DNA of 64,000 nt from Aurantiochytrium sp. KH105 (lineage: Eukaryota > Sar > Bigyra > Thraustochytrida > Thraustochytriidae): NCBI GenBank assembly GCA_003116975.1, contig BGKB01000029.1, positions 124,001-188,000 on the forward strand. Reading direction: 5' to 3'. Below the pieces are notes generated by a model. That model was not told where the DNA came from and ran no database searches. It saw only the letters and a list, made by a program, of their open reading frames with translations. Below, piece by piece: positions 21,497 to 31,226 of this stretch. Position 1 is the first letter of the stretch. The number at the start of each line of letters is the position of its first letter. The position numbers were made by a program, and so were the translations under genes.

Positions 21497-21525
21497 GCTC
21501 TGCTCTGCTCTGCTCTGCTCTGCTT
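21497..21525. repeat. CTCTG pentanucleotide repeat
   Basis: About five CTCTG units, then a diverged CTTCTG. Confidence 0.85.
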
Positions 21526-22063
21526 CTGCCTCTAGAGTCTTGCTCCACTGTCTGGGTCTTTTGACCCGGGCCTGAACGGCTCATTTCGGCTCGGCTCGCG
21601 CCAAACCTTCGCGGCGAGTTGGGTCGAGCAAGCAGCCAGCCAGCCAGCCAGCATTCGTGAGGCGAGCAATCCGAACGAACGGAAGCCGCCACGCCGGTTG
21701 AAGCCAACGAAGGCGCGGATCGAGCCTCTCCTGGTTGGCTTGGTCCGGACCGCCGCTGCTTTCTTTCTTTCTTTCTTTCTTTTTTTCTTTTCGTGCTTTT
21801 TTTCTTCGCCCCTTCGCGCATTCGTTTCTTTTTTCTTTTCCCGCACTCACGCACTCGCTCGCTCACCCATCCTTCCGTCCACTCCGCTCCTCGCGCGCGA
21901 GAGCCGAGAGAGCGCCGGGCCGGTATTCCACGGAGGCCGAGGAGCCGAGCCAGCCGCGCTCGCAAATTGTGCACGTGCCCGGCTGCGCAAAGCGAACGGA
22001 GGCGTCGCAGCAGGCCAACGAGAGGAAGGAAGGGAGGGAGGGAGGGCCCAAAGAACCAACAAA

Positions 22064-22092
22064 GCAAGCAAGCAAGCAAGCAAGCAAGCAGG
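22064..22092. repeat. AAGC tetranucleotide repeat
   Basis: About seven AAGC units. About a dozen bp further on is CCGGTGAGTGAG, which resembles a 5' splice donor and could end a non-coding exon of the downstream MYB transcript. Confidence 0.8.
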
Positions 22093-23403
22093 TTCTGACC
22101 GGTGAGTGAGGGGAGCGAGCGAGCCTGTCTCGACCCTTCGCGCGGATCCTCCAACAGATCGATCGCGCCAGGCGATCCCGCCCGGCCTCGAGCAAAACTA
22201 AACTTACCCACCCACCCACCCCAACCTCCGAGTTCAGGTCCGAGCTCGCGCGGCCTGACAGTGAAAGCACGAAAGGGTCGGCCAGTTCGTTGCAAAAGAG
22301 CAAGTGGGAAAGAAAGCAACCGAGCAATAGCCAAAGCTACAGAGCAAGGCCCGTCCGCGCCTGCCTTGGAAAGGGTCGGCGCAAAAGCTTTTCCCTTCAC
22401 GCCATACCTAGCCCCAGCGAGGTATACATACATACCTATCCAGCAAGCAAGCATCGTGGGGAGCAGTGAGAGAAGCAAGAGCAGTTGGACTAGCACGAAA
22501 AAAGAAGAGGGTATTACAACAGACACGAGCGAGTCCTCTTCCGCGGACACGTGCCGAGTGTCGGAGGAATTTTCAGCAAAGCACAAAGCACCAAGGCAAG
22601 CGACGACGACGACGACGACGACGCGGCGAGGTCCTCTCGACGCGCGGAAAAAGTTCGAATAGAAACCAAACGACAGACCTCGAGAGTAAAAACCAAATCA
22701 GAACAGAACGGACCAAGCAATTAAGCAAAAAAGCAAGCAAACGAGCTTCTTTCTGCTTTATCCTGCCCTGCCAAGGATTGGTTGGTTGAATCGTCAATCA
22801 ATTGCTTGGTCCGCTGCTGCAGCCCAAGACCGAGAGTCAGCCAATTCCTCAAGTCCTAGCCAGACACTCCCCGCGGCTCCGGCATTCCGAGAGACAATCG
22901 CGCGCATTGAAAGCAACGAAAGGAAGAAGAACAAGCCAATTCACGAGGGTCCGGACCGCACCAGAGATTTGGCCTGGCCGACAACACCTACCCGTCTGCA
23001 AAGAATAGAGCCCGCACGTTGCCTCGCCACGGTCAAGACATTGCGGATCGTGCGTGAAAAGAGGTGCGACGCAACAGGACGCCTCAAGAACACGCTCGCG
23101 GGTTAGGCAAGCGCCGCTAACACTGCGCTTCAGCGCAAAAAGACCCTCGCAGCCTGTACGTCCGTTCGTTCGTCCGTTTGCCTGCTTGCCTGCTTACACA
23201 CTCGCTTCACCTGCCGACGCAGGGTGCATCGTCCGTCACAAGCAAGCACGTGTCCTCAGACGGTCGCAAGCCGAGCCGAGTGAGGTGAAGCCAAGTCATT
23301 CTGCTGCACACATCGGCTTTTCCGGCCCCCTCTTCCATCCTATTTTCCGTTCACTTCCCTACGCTGCGAACCATATCGACCCACGGCCAACAGGCAGGCC
23401 CAA

Positions 23404-23421
23404 GACCTAGTAAACTAGGTC
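23404..23421. promoter_or_regulatory. GACCTAG-n4-CTAGGTC inverted repeat upstream of MYB
   Basis: Perfect 7-bp arms separated by TAAA, about 77 bp before the MYB ATG. It could be a transcription-factor half-site pair or a leader hairpin. No direct evidence separates these. Confidence 0.4.
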
Positions 23422-23497
23422 AAGCAAGCACAAGAAAGGCCACCGATCCTAAGGCATTAATTAATACCAACAACCAACAAAAACCAAGGACAAAAAG

Positions 23498-25285
23498 ATG
23501 GCGCCGCGCAAACCGAGCGCCAAAACCAGAACTCGGGATATCAAGACAAAGATGGGCCACAACGCAAAGATGGAGGAGCTTGTGCAGCGCAAGCTCAAGC
23601 CCTCCTGCCCCAGACACTGGAGCGCCGACGAAGACGAGCTCCTTCGCGCCGCCGTCAGCCGCTTTGGTGCCCGCCACTGGAAAACCATTGCAGCCTACGT
23701 TCCCTCGCGAAGCCACACACAGTGTCTTCAGCGATGGAACAAGGTGCTCAAGCCCGGCCTTCTCAAGGGACCCTGGAGCCCAGAGGAAGATCATCTCCTT
23801 CGCCGACTCGTCGAGCAAAGCCTGGCCAGTATCCGCCTTACCCAGTCGGACTCCTGCGATTCGATGCACACAGACATGGACACAGACTCTGTCGGCTCCG
23901 GCGGCGACATGAACGGCCTCTCCGGCCTCGCTCGCCGCGTCGACTGGGTTCTCATTGCCGAAAACATCCCCGGGCGCAGCGTCAAGCAGTGCCGCGAGCG
24001 TTGGTGCTCCAACCTTGACCCCAGCATCAACAAGGGATCGTGGACCGCGCAAGAGGACTCCATTCTTCTCTCCACTCAAGCATCACAGGGCAATTGCTGG
24101 GCCCACATTGCTCGCCTGCTCCCCGGTCGCACCGAGCACGCCGTCAAGACGCGCTTCCGCAGCATCCAGCGTGCGCGTCGTCGCGAGTGGTCCAAAGAAG
24201 AGGACGCAACCCTTATCAAGCAGTACCAAACGCACGGAAGCCAATGGGCTCTGGTCGCCGAGCCCTTTCAAGGCTCTCGCACAAAGAACGCCGTCATGAC
24301 ACGCTTCAAGCAGCTTCAGGGCCTCGGTCTTGTGCAGCCTTCCCGCCGCTCGAGGACTGTCGTCCCTCGCGCACGCATGACCACAGTTCAGCCTCTCAGC
24401 ATCAACCCCAGCTCTCTCACACTCGCCCCGCACATGTCTTTGCCCCGCGTTGCGGCGGATGCAAGCCAGCTGGAAGCCCCCCTCTCCACTTCAACGGGCC
24501 TCGAGGCTTCGGATATCGCACCTCACATGGGGGCGCCAGCACACTCAAGCCTCGTGAGCACGGCCCCGCCCCCGCCTCCTTCCCTTGCACGCATCTTCTC
24601 CCTCTCTCGTAGCAACAGTGCTGCCACCGTCGCGCCCTTCTCCGACGCGTCCGCTGTCGATCTCAACGAGCTTACGAATCTGCCGCGCCACGCTCTCGAC
24701 TCGAGCGAGCCGGGCCCACTCATGGACACCAACAGCGCTACCAACAACAATCAAGTCGGACGAGCTTCGTGGACTCAGCCGCGCATTCAAGATGCCATTA
24801 CCAAGCTTATCGACAGCGCCGGCGCATCTGCCCCAGAGGACGACTTTGTCGCGAGCCAGCCTTTGCGAACGCAGCAGCCCCAACACGAGCCCCACATGAA
24901 TCTCCATGCCCAGCTTGACCCCGCGCAAGACGTGCAGGGCCCCCTTCCGCATGACGAGCCTCTCCATCTCTCTGTGCCAGAGCAGCAGCAAATGGCGGTC
25001 CCGCCACCCACAACACAGCGCACCTCTCGATTGCGTACCTTCGACTCTATGCAAGAGGTCGAGAACTACGCCTTGCAGATGCTTGCCTCACAGAAGCGCC
25101 CGCGGACGAGTCTCGAAGACGACTCTGCGAACCTCTTTGGTCTCTTGGGCCTCGAATCCGACCCCGTGTCCGTCACCCGTCACTCCGTGGCCCCCTCAGC
25201 CGGCGCGCCCCCTCAGCTCGCGCATGACCTCGCTCACGTCCAGCAACCGCCGCACGTGCCAGCGCATGACCCCTTTCTGCATTAG
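23498..25285 (+). CDS. Four-repeat MYB transcription factor
   Basis: 595 residues with start context AAAAAGATGG. Four MYB/SANT helix-turn-helix repeats lie at about residues 40-84, 88-175, 180-225 and 228-273, each with the spaced tryptophans (for example HWSADEDELL, KGPWSPEEDHLL, KGSWTAQEDSIL and REWSKEEDATL) and recognition-helix ends such as QCRERW and AVKTRF. The second repeat is split by about 40 residues of Ser/Asp/Gly-rich sequence inside its first helix region. The rest is low-complexity and Gln/Pro/His-rich, resembling an activation region. The arrangement recalls the 3R-MYB/CDC5/SNAPc4 group of nuclear DNA-binding proteins; targets cannot be told. The gene is preceded by about 10 kb without genes and converges on the glycosyltransferase gene. 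Confidence 0.9.
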   Translation: MAPRKPSAKTRTRDIKTKMGHNAKMEELVQRKLKPSCPRHWSADEDELLRAAVSRFGARHWKTIAAYVPSRSHTQCLQRWNKVLKPGLLKGPWSPEEDHLLRRLVEQSLASIRLTQSDSCDSMHTDMDTDSVGSGGDMNGLSGLARRVDWVLIAENIPGRSVKQCRERWCSNLDPSINKGSWTAQEDSILLSTQASQGNCWAHIARLLPGRTEHAVKTRFRSIQRARRREWSKEEDATLIKQYQTHGSQWALVAEPFQGSRTKNAVMTRFKQLQGLGLVQPSRRSRTVVPRARMTTVQPLSINPSSLTLAPHMSLPRVAADASQLEAPLSTSTGLEASDIAPHMGAPAHSSLVSTAPPPPPSLARIFSLSRSNSAATVAPFSDASAVDLNELTNLPRHALDSSEPGPLMDTNSATNNNQVGRASWTQPRIQDAITKLIDSAGASAPEDDFVASQPLRTQQPQHEPHMNLHAQLDPAQDVQGPLPHDEPLHLSVPEQQQMAVPPPTTQRTSRLRTFDSMQEVENYALQMLASQKRPRTSLEDDSANLFGLLGLESDPVSVTRHSVAPSAGAPPQLAHDLAHVQQPPHVPAHDPFLH

Positions 25286-25839
25286 CAGCGCACCCGTGAC
25301 TGTCCCTGGACGATGACCAGATTGAGGGAGAGAGAAACAAGAAAATAGAAAGGGACAAACCTCTGAAGCAGTAGTGTCGCAACTTGTCGACCTTCCTCGC
25401 TGGGCGCGAGCGGGGGCGAGCGAGACTCTTCTCCTCATCCTTCTTCCTTTCTTTTGTTTTCTTCTTTTGTCTTCTTCTTCTTCTTCATAATCATCATGCG
25501 AGCTCTCGCCGCAACCCTGAACCCCACTTGCTGGGGGCCCCTGCACCTGATATACACAACACAGATATTCAAAATTCGTTTGTCATCCTTATCAACATTT
25601 TTCGCCTAGCATTGCGCAGAGGCTGTCTCTTTCTGTCTCTTCTGTCTTTCTTTTACTTTATTTTCTTTAACCCCCACACCTACAAGTGACCCCTGCGGAT
25701 GGGACAAGGACACTCGGACAGGAGCCGACCCAGCAGGCCCGGCTGGCATCCATCTTGGAAAGAAAGAAACAGGCGACATGTCGGAATCGTTAAGTATTCA
25801 GCTGACGCTAAACAAAGAGGGTAAAGAGCTCGAATCAAG
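25286..25839. other. Convergent intergenic region, MYB / glycosyltransferase
   Basis: It holds the 3' ends of both genes. A CTTCTT-rich pyrimidine tract (25440-25490) and AT-rich stretches are visible. No gene or structured element is evident. Confidence 0.5.
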
Positions 25840-27194
25840 CTAGCCATCCTCCTCACGCAGCTGAAACATGCGACGTACGTCGCGACGCATACGTGCGGCG
25901 TCTGAATTGCCATCGCGCCATTGCCAAAGAAAACACTTTTCCAGAATGACTTCCACAGTGCTGTTTACAACAGCGCACTCGCTGCGTTCGAGATGCACAT
26001 CAGGGTCAAAGCTCGATGTCCCCTTGTGCAAAATATCGAATCGCGACCCATACTGCCGACCCTCTTTTGACCCGTGCCACAAGTGCAAGGCGGTCCCCGA
26101 AACCCATCCTAGCTTGCCCTGCGTCGCATATGCTGCGCGCTCGGCCCAAACATGAAAGCTTTTGGCGAGCGGCGACCATCTATCTGAAAGACGTCGCGCA
26201 TAATAGTATGGCTCCCAACTTTCGCCGGCCACATGATTGGCAAAAGCATGCGCCATAAGAGCGTCCTGCACTCCATCGAATGGCACACGTCATGCACAAT
26301 TCCACGTCAGTTAATCTGGTCGCTGCAATTTTTCGAGTCTCAAGAAATAAAAGCTAAACGTACACCTCCGCCTACAATGGCCACGTCAAAGAGACCACCC
26401 ATGTCCTCGAGTGCTGCGCGTGAGGCCGCCCAAGCGAAACCTGTGTAGCCATGTTTCTGCTGCGAGTCAAGCACAGCTTTTCGAGTCTCTTCATTTCGAT
26501 CCGCTCCACGCTGGACCGAAAATGCAAAGCCCGGTGTCCTTACGCCCTCGTCCTTGGACAGTGACACGCGCTTCGAGGAAGGGTCCAACCAGTCCACGCC
26601 CCGTGATAGGCGAAGCGCGTACTGAAAGGGTTGCACGACCTGAGCGCCACTTTGAATCATATCGTGCGTCTCTTGCACCCAATTCTCATTCACAAAAAGC
26701 ATGTCTGCGTCGGGCCACACGACGGTCGAGCACTCTCCTACGGGCAAGTGCGCCAGACCAATATTTAAAAGACGTTCCTTTTGCCACATTACATGGCGGT
26801 CGTCCGCCACGAGATGGATGACAGCATCTGCATCAATCTCAATCAACGTCTCGGCTTTATTCATGTCCACGTGCACGACCAAGAGCCAGAGACCTTGGGC
26901 TTTTGATCTTGCGCGGAACTTGCGATAGTTTTCCATTCGCGAAGCGTAGCCAGCTGGATTAAACAACGCAACTACCCCACATACACGTGAAATGTCGTGA
27001 CAGAGCTCTTCATCTCCTTTCGCGCAACCTTGACGCGACCCTTGCAGCTCTGTGGTTCCCGCACTGCAGGTCGAGCTCTCCTGCGACGAGGTCGCCTTCG
27101 TACAGACGACGACGACCCGTGCCAGAACCAGTAGAAATACGAGGCCTATACATGGCCGCAGAACGGCGCCCAAGCGCGCCCTGCGCATTGCCAT
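25840..27194 (-). CDS. Type II membrane glycosyltransferase, two exons
   Basis: Exon 1 is 27194-26364 and exon 2 is 26265-25840. The 98-bp intron (26363-26266) starts GTACGT and ends GTGCAG, with a possible CTGAC branch site. Splicing keeps phase 0 and joins IVGGG to DALMAHAF, restoring a GGGD motif seen in GT-A enzymes. The 418-residue product starts MAMRR and has one N-terminal signal anchor (about residues 10-34), so it should be a Golgi/ER type II protein. A lumenal nucleotide-sugar domain carries the metal-binding DxD in VVWPDADMLFVN, followed by the GGGD region and YYARRLSDRW. Sugar donor and acceptor are unknown. The start is the first ATG of an otherwise open frame; a second Met two codons later is equally possible. 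It is divergent from the RMP1-like gene with only 185 bp between starts. Confidence 0.75.
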
Positions 27195-27379
27195 CGCCGC
27201 ATGCACGCGGCCCGCAAGCTCTCCCCTCTTGTCTGCAGTGGAAGCCCTGCCCAGCCCGGCCTTGCCCCGCCACGCCGATTTGAGGACTTGCTTGCTCTCG
27301 CTTGCAAAGCAAAACCTCAAACCTTCGAGGTCTGGTCTCTGCGACGCGAGGCGTGACCTCGGCTTCGCTCGCAGGCGCG

Positions 27380-28315
27380 ATGGAGGAGGAGCTCAAGGTC
27401 TTGCGGCGCGTGCTGTTCTCGACCCGCTCGCAGCACGGCTGCACCGGGTACTATCAGCGTCTGCGCGGCGCCGAGCGGAGACTTCGGGCGCTGCCGCCAC
27501 CGCCGGCCAGCACCACCACCAACAACAAGATCAAAAACAACAAGGGGAAGGACGCTGCCAAGTACCGCGGCGATGGGTCGGCAAGCGCTGCGCTGCAGGA
27601 GCTTGACGTTATCCAGAGACTGCTCTTTGACGCCGCAGCGGAACTCTCGTGGATGCTCTCGCGAGGTCGTTTCATCCCGATTGCCACGGTGCTCCTCGCT
27701 AATTGTGCGCAACTAGTTAAATTCGTGGACGAGGCCAGGCCTGCGTACGAGGCCATCGTGAAGGCCTTGGCCAAGGTCGAAGCGCGCAAAAAGCGCGAAG
27801 AGGATTTTGCCCGTCGCTACAAAGAGGGTCAGCAAACGCAAAAGTCGGGCTCGAAGCGTTCCAATGCTCTCGACGACATGGATGAAGACGACGATTTTGG
27901 CATGATCATCTCACGCGGAAACGCCAAGAAGCCGCTCGAACAATCAAAATCACCGGTTGCAACCAAAAAACGAAAACTAGTTAAAGAGATCAAGGCTGCA
28001 GCAAACGTGCCGCCAGAGCTGCCAGGAGAACTCGTGCAATCAACATCAACGCCGGCCATGAGTAAACCCCCAAAGTCAGACGCTAAAGTTGCCGCATTGC
28101 AAGAGGAGTGCCAACAAGGCGACGGTGAGGAGACGGGACATATCAATACGGCACCAGCAAAGGATAATTTGGTAAAGACGAAGAAGACGGACAATGTAAA
28201 GACACTCAAGAAGAAGAAGACGACGACGACGACAAAGACGACAAAGACGAAGACGAAGAAGAAGAAGAAGAAGCAAAAGGCAGACGACATTGATGACATT
28301 TTCGGCGGCTTGTGA
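27380..28315 (+). CDS. RMP1-like RNase MRP subunit candidate
   Basis: 311 residues. The N-terminal helical part has LKVLRRVLFSTRSQHGCTGYYQRLR, the basic SQH pattern near the start of RNase MRP protein 1 (RMP1/NEPRO) RNA-binding domains. It is followed by a Thr/Asn-rich loop and a second helix block, GRFIPIATVLLANCAQL. The C-terminal half is a disordered Lys-rich tail from AAG/ACG repeats and ends DDIDDIFGGL, an acidic aromatic tail common in nucleolar proteins including RMP1 homologues. RNase MRP processes pre-rRNA, so a nucleolar place is likely. Similarity is short and RMP1 diverges fast, so the call is tentative; a general nucleolar protein is the alternative. It starts 185 bp from the divergent glycosyltransferase and ends 235 bp from the MetRS stop. 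Confidence 0.5.
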   Translation: MEEELKVLRRVLFSTRSQHGCTGYYQRLRGAERRLRALPPPPASTTTNNKIKNNKGKDAAKYRGDGSASAALQELDVIQRLLFDAAAELSWMLSRGRFIPIATVLLANCAQLVKFVDEARPAYEAIVKALAKVEARKKREEDFARRYKEGQQTQKSGSKRSNALDDMDEDDDFGMIISRGNAKKPLEQSKSPVATKKRKLVKEIKAAANVPPELPGELVQSTSTPAMSKPPKSDAKVAALQEECQQGDGEETGHINTAPAKDNLVKTKKTDNVKTLKKKKTTTTTKTTKTKTKKKKKKQKADDIDDIFGGL

Positions 28316-28550
28316 AGAAAGAGCTCTACTTTGTACATTAATTTTATAACATGATTTTTGCGATAACAAGATTCTTTCGAAAAGTATTGGCCGGAGAGAG
28401 GCTACATTCGATGCAGTCGACACTCCTTTGTGAACAAGAAAGGAAAAAGCACAAGAATTAATTTCAACAACAACAAAAAGTGCAAGCTGACGTTTTAGCC
28501 AAAAAACAAAGAAAAGAAAAGACAGGCAATCGTTGGTTCATAAATTTCGA

Positions 28551-31082
28551 TTAGGAAAGCTGGGCGTTCGCGAGCGAAGGCACAGTGCAGGGGCCCGCAG
28601 AAGTCGCAAGCTCAATGCCATCCCAGGAGGCGACACAAGCATCGTTGGTCTTGAGCTTCTTGGCGACAGCTTCGAAGATCTTCTTGCGTGCGACCTTGTT
28701 GGCCGTCTCTGGGGCGTGCTCGTTCGGATCCATGCCCTTGAGGCCAACGCGCTCACCAATCTTCGAGCCCGCAGGAGGATCGAGAATCTCCACCTTGTCC
28801 GCCCCCGTAGCGCAAATTACCATGCCGTGCGACATGAAGCCCGCAAGAGGACGCGGCTTGAGGTTGCAGCAGACCACCACCATGCGGTCCTGCAAGTCAG
28901 ACAGCTGGTAGTACTTGCGCAAGCCAGAGCCAATCTGGCGCGGCGCGTCCTCGCCGACGTCGATTTCCTCACAAAAGATCTTGTCCGAGTCCTCGTGTTC
29001 CCAGACCTTGACAATCTTTCCAACGCGAAACTCAATCTTGGTGACCTCGGGTCCGTCATTGACTACCTGCTGCGACTCCTTCTTGGCCTTGGCCTGCGCC
29101 GCGGCCTTGCCGGCGGCCTTCTTGGCCTTGTTAGCCTTCATCTCGGCCTGGGCATCAGAAGACTTCTTCTTGTCTCCGCCCGGCTGCACGACGCCCACGC
29201 CCGGGGCCAGTTCGTCAAAGAGAATGGGGCCCACGTACGTGAGCGTCCCAGGCGGAAGGTTGTCGAACGAGGTGCTAAGGCAGGGCAACGCGGTGGGCTG
29301 CACGCCAAGTTTGTGAAAGACCTCCTGGGTGGCCATCGGGCAAAAGGGCGCGAGAAAGTGTGCCACGGCGTAAATGCCCTCAAGGGCGCCGCGCACAATA
29401 CTGCGCTTGGTCTTCATGGCCTCATCATCCTTGCCCTTGATCTTCCAGGGCTCCAGGCGCTGAAGGTAGTTGTTGAGCGAGGAGATGGCCGCGAGAACGG
29501 CCTCGCCCGCCGCGCGCAACTGCAGGCCCGCGCCGCCGCGGAGGTTCTGGATCATCTCGGCCGAGGCCGGATGGCGCTCCTCGGCGCCGGGGGCAGCCTC
29601 GGCAGGACGGAGAGAAAAGGCAATCTCAAAGATGTCGCGGAGCTCGGCCACATCAAAGGGAAGCGTGCCGTCCATCTGCGCCGGGGCCTCGCTGGGAATC
29701 TTGGCGTCGCAGTATGACTTGCACAGCGAGGTGGCGCGGTGCACGAGATTGCCAAGACCGTCCTTGAGCGCGGCATTGTGCTCGAGGCAAAGGGTCTTTT
29801 CTGAAAAGGAAAGGTCCTCGCCGTACGGCGTGGCGCGCGCCATGTAGAAGCGCAGCGCGTCGGCAGGGTACAGTTTGAGAAGCTCAATGGGATCAACGGC
29901 GTTTCCGAGCGACTTGCCCATCTTGACGCCACCCTCTGCCTGCACGAAGCCATGACCAAAGACGGTCACGGGAAGCGGGATCTCGGCGGACATGAGCATG
30001 GCAGGCCAGATGACGCAGTGAAAACGGGTAATGTCCTTGCCAATGACGTGGACGTTGGCTGGCCAGAATCGCGCGAGGTTGTTCGGGTCGTCGGCACAGC
30101 CAAGACAGTTGATACCGGACATGTAGTTGGAGAGCGCGTCGAACCAAACGTACATGACATGACTCTTGTCACCCTTGTATTCGGGGTCCTCCGGGCACTT
30201 GACGCCCCACTGGCAGACGGTGCGAGAGATGCAGAGGTCCTGAAGTTCCTGGGACTCGAGGAAAGAGAGCACCTCGCGGCGGCGGGACTCGGGCTGCACA
30301 AAGAGGGGATTATCTTCCTTGATCATCTTGATGAGGGCGTCCTGGTACTTGGACATACGAAAGAAGTACGACTCTTCAGACTTTTTCTCAAACGGGCGCC
30401 CGTGCTCGTCCTTGTAGTCTGCCTCCTCGGCCTCCTTGTCGGTGACGTACTTTTCCTCGTGGACATTGTACCATCCGACGTAATCCTTGAGGTAGACGTC
30501 GCCCTTTTCACGAACGCGCGTCCACAGGGCGCGGCAAAAGTCGCCATGATGGGGCATGGTCGTTCGCACATAAAAGTCGTTGCTCACGTTAAGCTTGGCA
30601 TTGAGCGCCTGGAACTGCGCAGAGTATTTGTCTGCGATGGCCTGCGGCGTGACGTTGTTCTTGATGGCGCTCTGCTCGACCTTTTGGCCATGCTCGTCGG
30701 AGCCTGTGAGGAAGAAGACGTCGCGTCCATACGTGCGGTGGTAGCGCGCGATCACGTCGCAGGTGGCGGCCTCGTAGGCATGGCCCATGTGCGGGTCGCC
30801 GTTCGTGTAGTTGATGGCGGTTGTGAGGTAGAACTTCTCGTTCCGTACGGCCTCGTCCGCCTGCGCGGGGCACGCGGGCGCGACCAGGGGGCGGTCGAGC
30901 TTGGCATTGTTGTTCGCCTTTTCCTTGTTGTTCCCCTTGAGCTTTTTGCTCTTGGCGGCAGCTCCGCCCTCTTTGGCTGCTGCCATCTTGGCCTTGGCCT
31001 CCTTGGTCTTCTTGGCCACCGCGACCTCCTTGAGCAGCACCAGCGAGAGTCGGCTGCTCACCTCGTCGGCGGCCTCCGCCAT
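28551..31082 (-). CDS. MARS: Methionyl-tRNA synthetase, bacterial-type core with EMAPII tail
   Basis: 843 residues. A Lys/Ala-rich N-terminal extension (about 80 residues) precedes a class I synthetase. The HIGH motif is HMGH (98-101), followed by GSDEHGQKVEQSA. The KMSKS loop is KMGKS (about 386-390). The insert between the Rossmann halves lacks the Cys zinc knuckle, and DEHGQK replaces the DEYGT of animal cytosolic MetRS, so the core belongs to the bacterial/organellar MetG lineage. After an Ala/Lys linker comes an OB-fold tRNA-binding domain (about 670-770) with IEFRVGKIVKVWEHEDSDK and LKPRPLAGFMSHGM, then an EMAPII-like end. The N-terminus is not presequence-like, so a cytosolic role is likely. 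It charges tRNA-Met for initiation and elongation. The gene is divergent from ClpX. Confidence 0.95.
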   Translation of the reverse strand: MAEAADEVSSRLSLVLLKEVAVAKKTKEAKAKMAAAKEGGAAAKSKKLKGNNKEKANNNAKLDRPLVAPACPAQADEAVRNEKFYLTTAINYTNGDPHMGHAYEAATCDVIARYHRTYGRDVFFLTGSDEHGQKVEQSAIKNNVTPQAIADKYSAQFQALNAKLNVSNDFYVRTTMPHHGDFCRALWTRVREKGDVYLKDYVGWYNVHEEKYVTDKEAEEADYKDEHGRPFEKKSEESYFFRMSKYQDALIKMIKEDNPLFVQPESRRREVLSFLESQELQDLCISRTVCQWGVKCPEDPEYKGDKSHVMYVWFDALSNYMSGINCLGCADDPNNLARFWPANVHVIGKDITRFHCVIWPAMLMSAEIPLPVTVFGHGFVQAEGGVKMGKSLGNAVDPIELLKLYPADALRFYMARATPYGEDLSFSEKTLCLEHNAALKDGLGNLVHRATSLCKSYCDAKIPSEAPAQMDGTLPFDVAELRDIFEIAFSLRPAEAAPGAEERHPASAEMIQNLRGGAGLQLRAAGEAVLAAISSLNNYLQRLEPWKIKGKDDEAMKTKRSIVRGALEGIYAVAHFLAPFCPMATQEVFHKLGVQPTALPCLSTSFDNLPPGTLTYVGPILFDELAPGVGVVQPGGDKKKSSDAQAEMKANKAKKAAGKAAAQAKAKKESQQVVNDGPEVTKIEFRVGKIVKVWEHEDSDKIFCEEIDVGEDAPRQIGSGLRKYYQLSDLQDRMVVVCCNLKPRPLAGFMSHGMVICATGADKVEILDPPAGSKIGERVGLKGMDPNEHAPETANKVARKKIFEAVAKKLKTNDACVASWDGIELATSAGPCTVPSLANAQLS

Positions 31083-31183
31083 CCTCGCTCCGGCGCGGGT
31101 CTACTTCGCCTCACGCGCTGTCTCGGGTCTGGGCGGTTCCTGCCGGCCGCCTTTTTGGCGAGGCTGCGGCGCGTTCCCTTCGC

Positions 31184-31226
31184 GTTCCGCTGCTGCTGCT
31201 GCTGCTGCTGCCGCTGCCGCCGCCGC
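31184..31226. repeat. CTG trinucleotide repeat
   Basis: About nine CTG/GCT triplets passing into GCC triplets, upstream of the MetRS start on its strand. Confidence 0.85.

Larger units (their letters stand above)
13310..23497. other. About 10 kb GC-rich, repeat-dense, gene-free region upstream of MYB
   Basis: The DNA is very GC-rich and packed with simple repeats (TTGCC, GCGCG, GGGA, CTGT, ATCC, GCTC, CTCTG, CTTT, AAGC units) and GATC/TCGA palindromes. Many long frames exist on both strands because stop codons are rare at this GC. All translate to low-complexity Arg/Ala/Pro/Ser or Leu-rich text, overlap one another and show no domain. Possible contents are the MYB promoter and a long, perhaps spliced, 5' leader, a non-coding RNA, or chromosome-structural DNA. 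I see no tRNA or rRNA. Confidence 0.5.

Noticed and set aside
21102-22586. 494-codon minus-strand frame with Leu runs
   Set aside because: The hydrophobic runs come from simple repeats (AAGC, GGGA, CTTT units). No consistent membrane-protein pattern.
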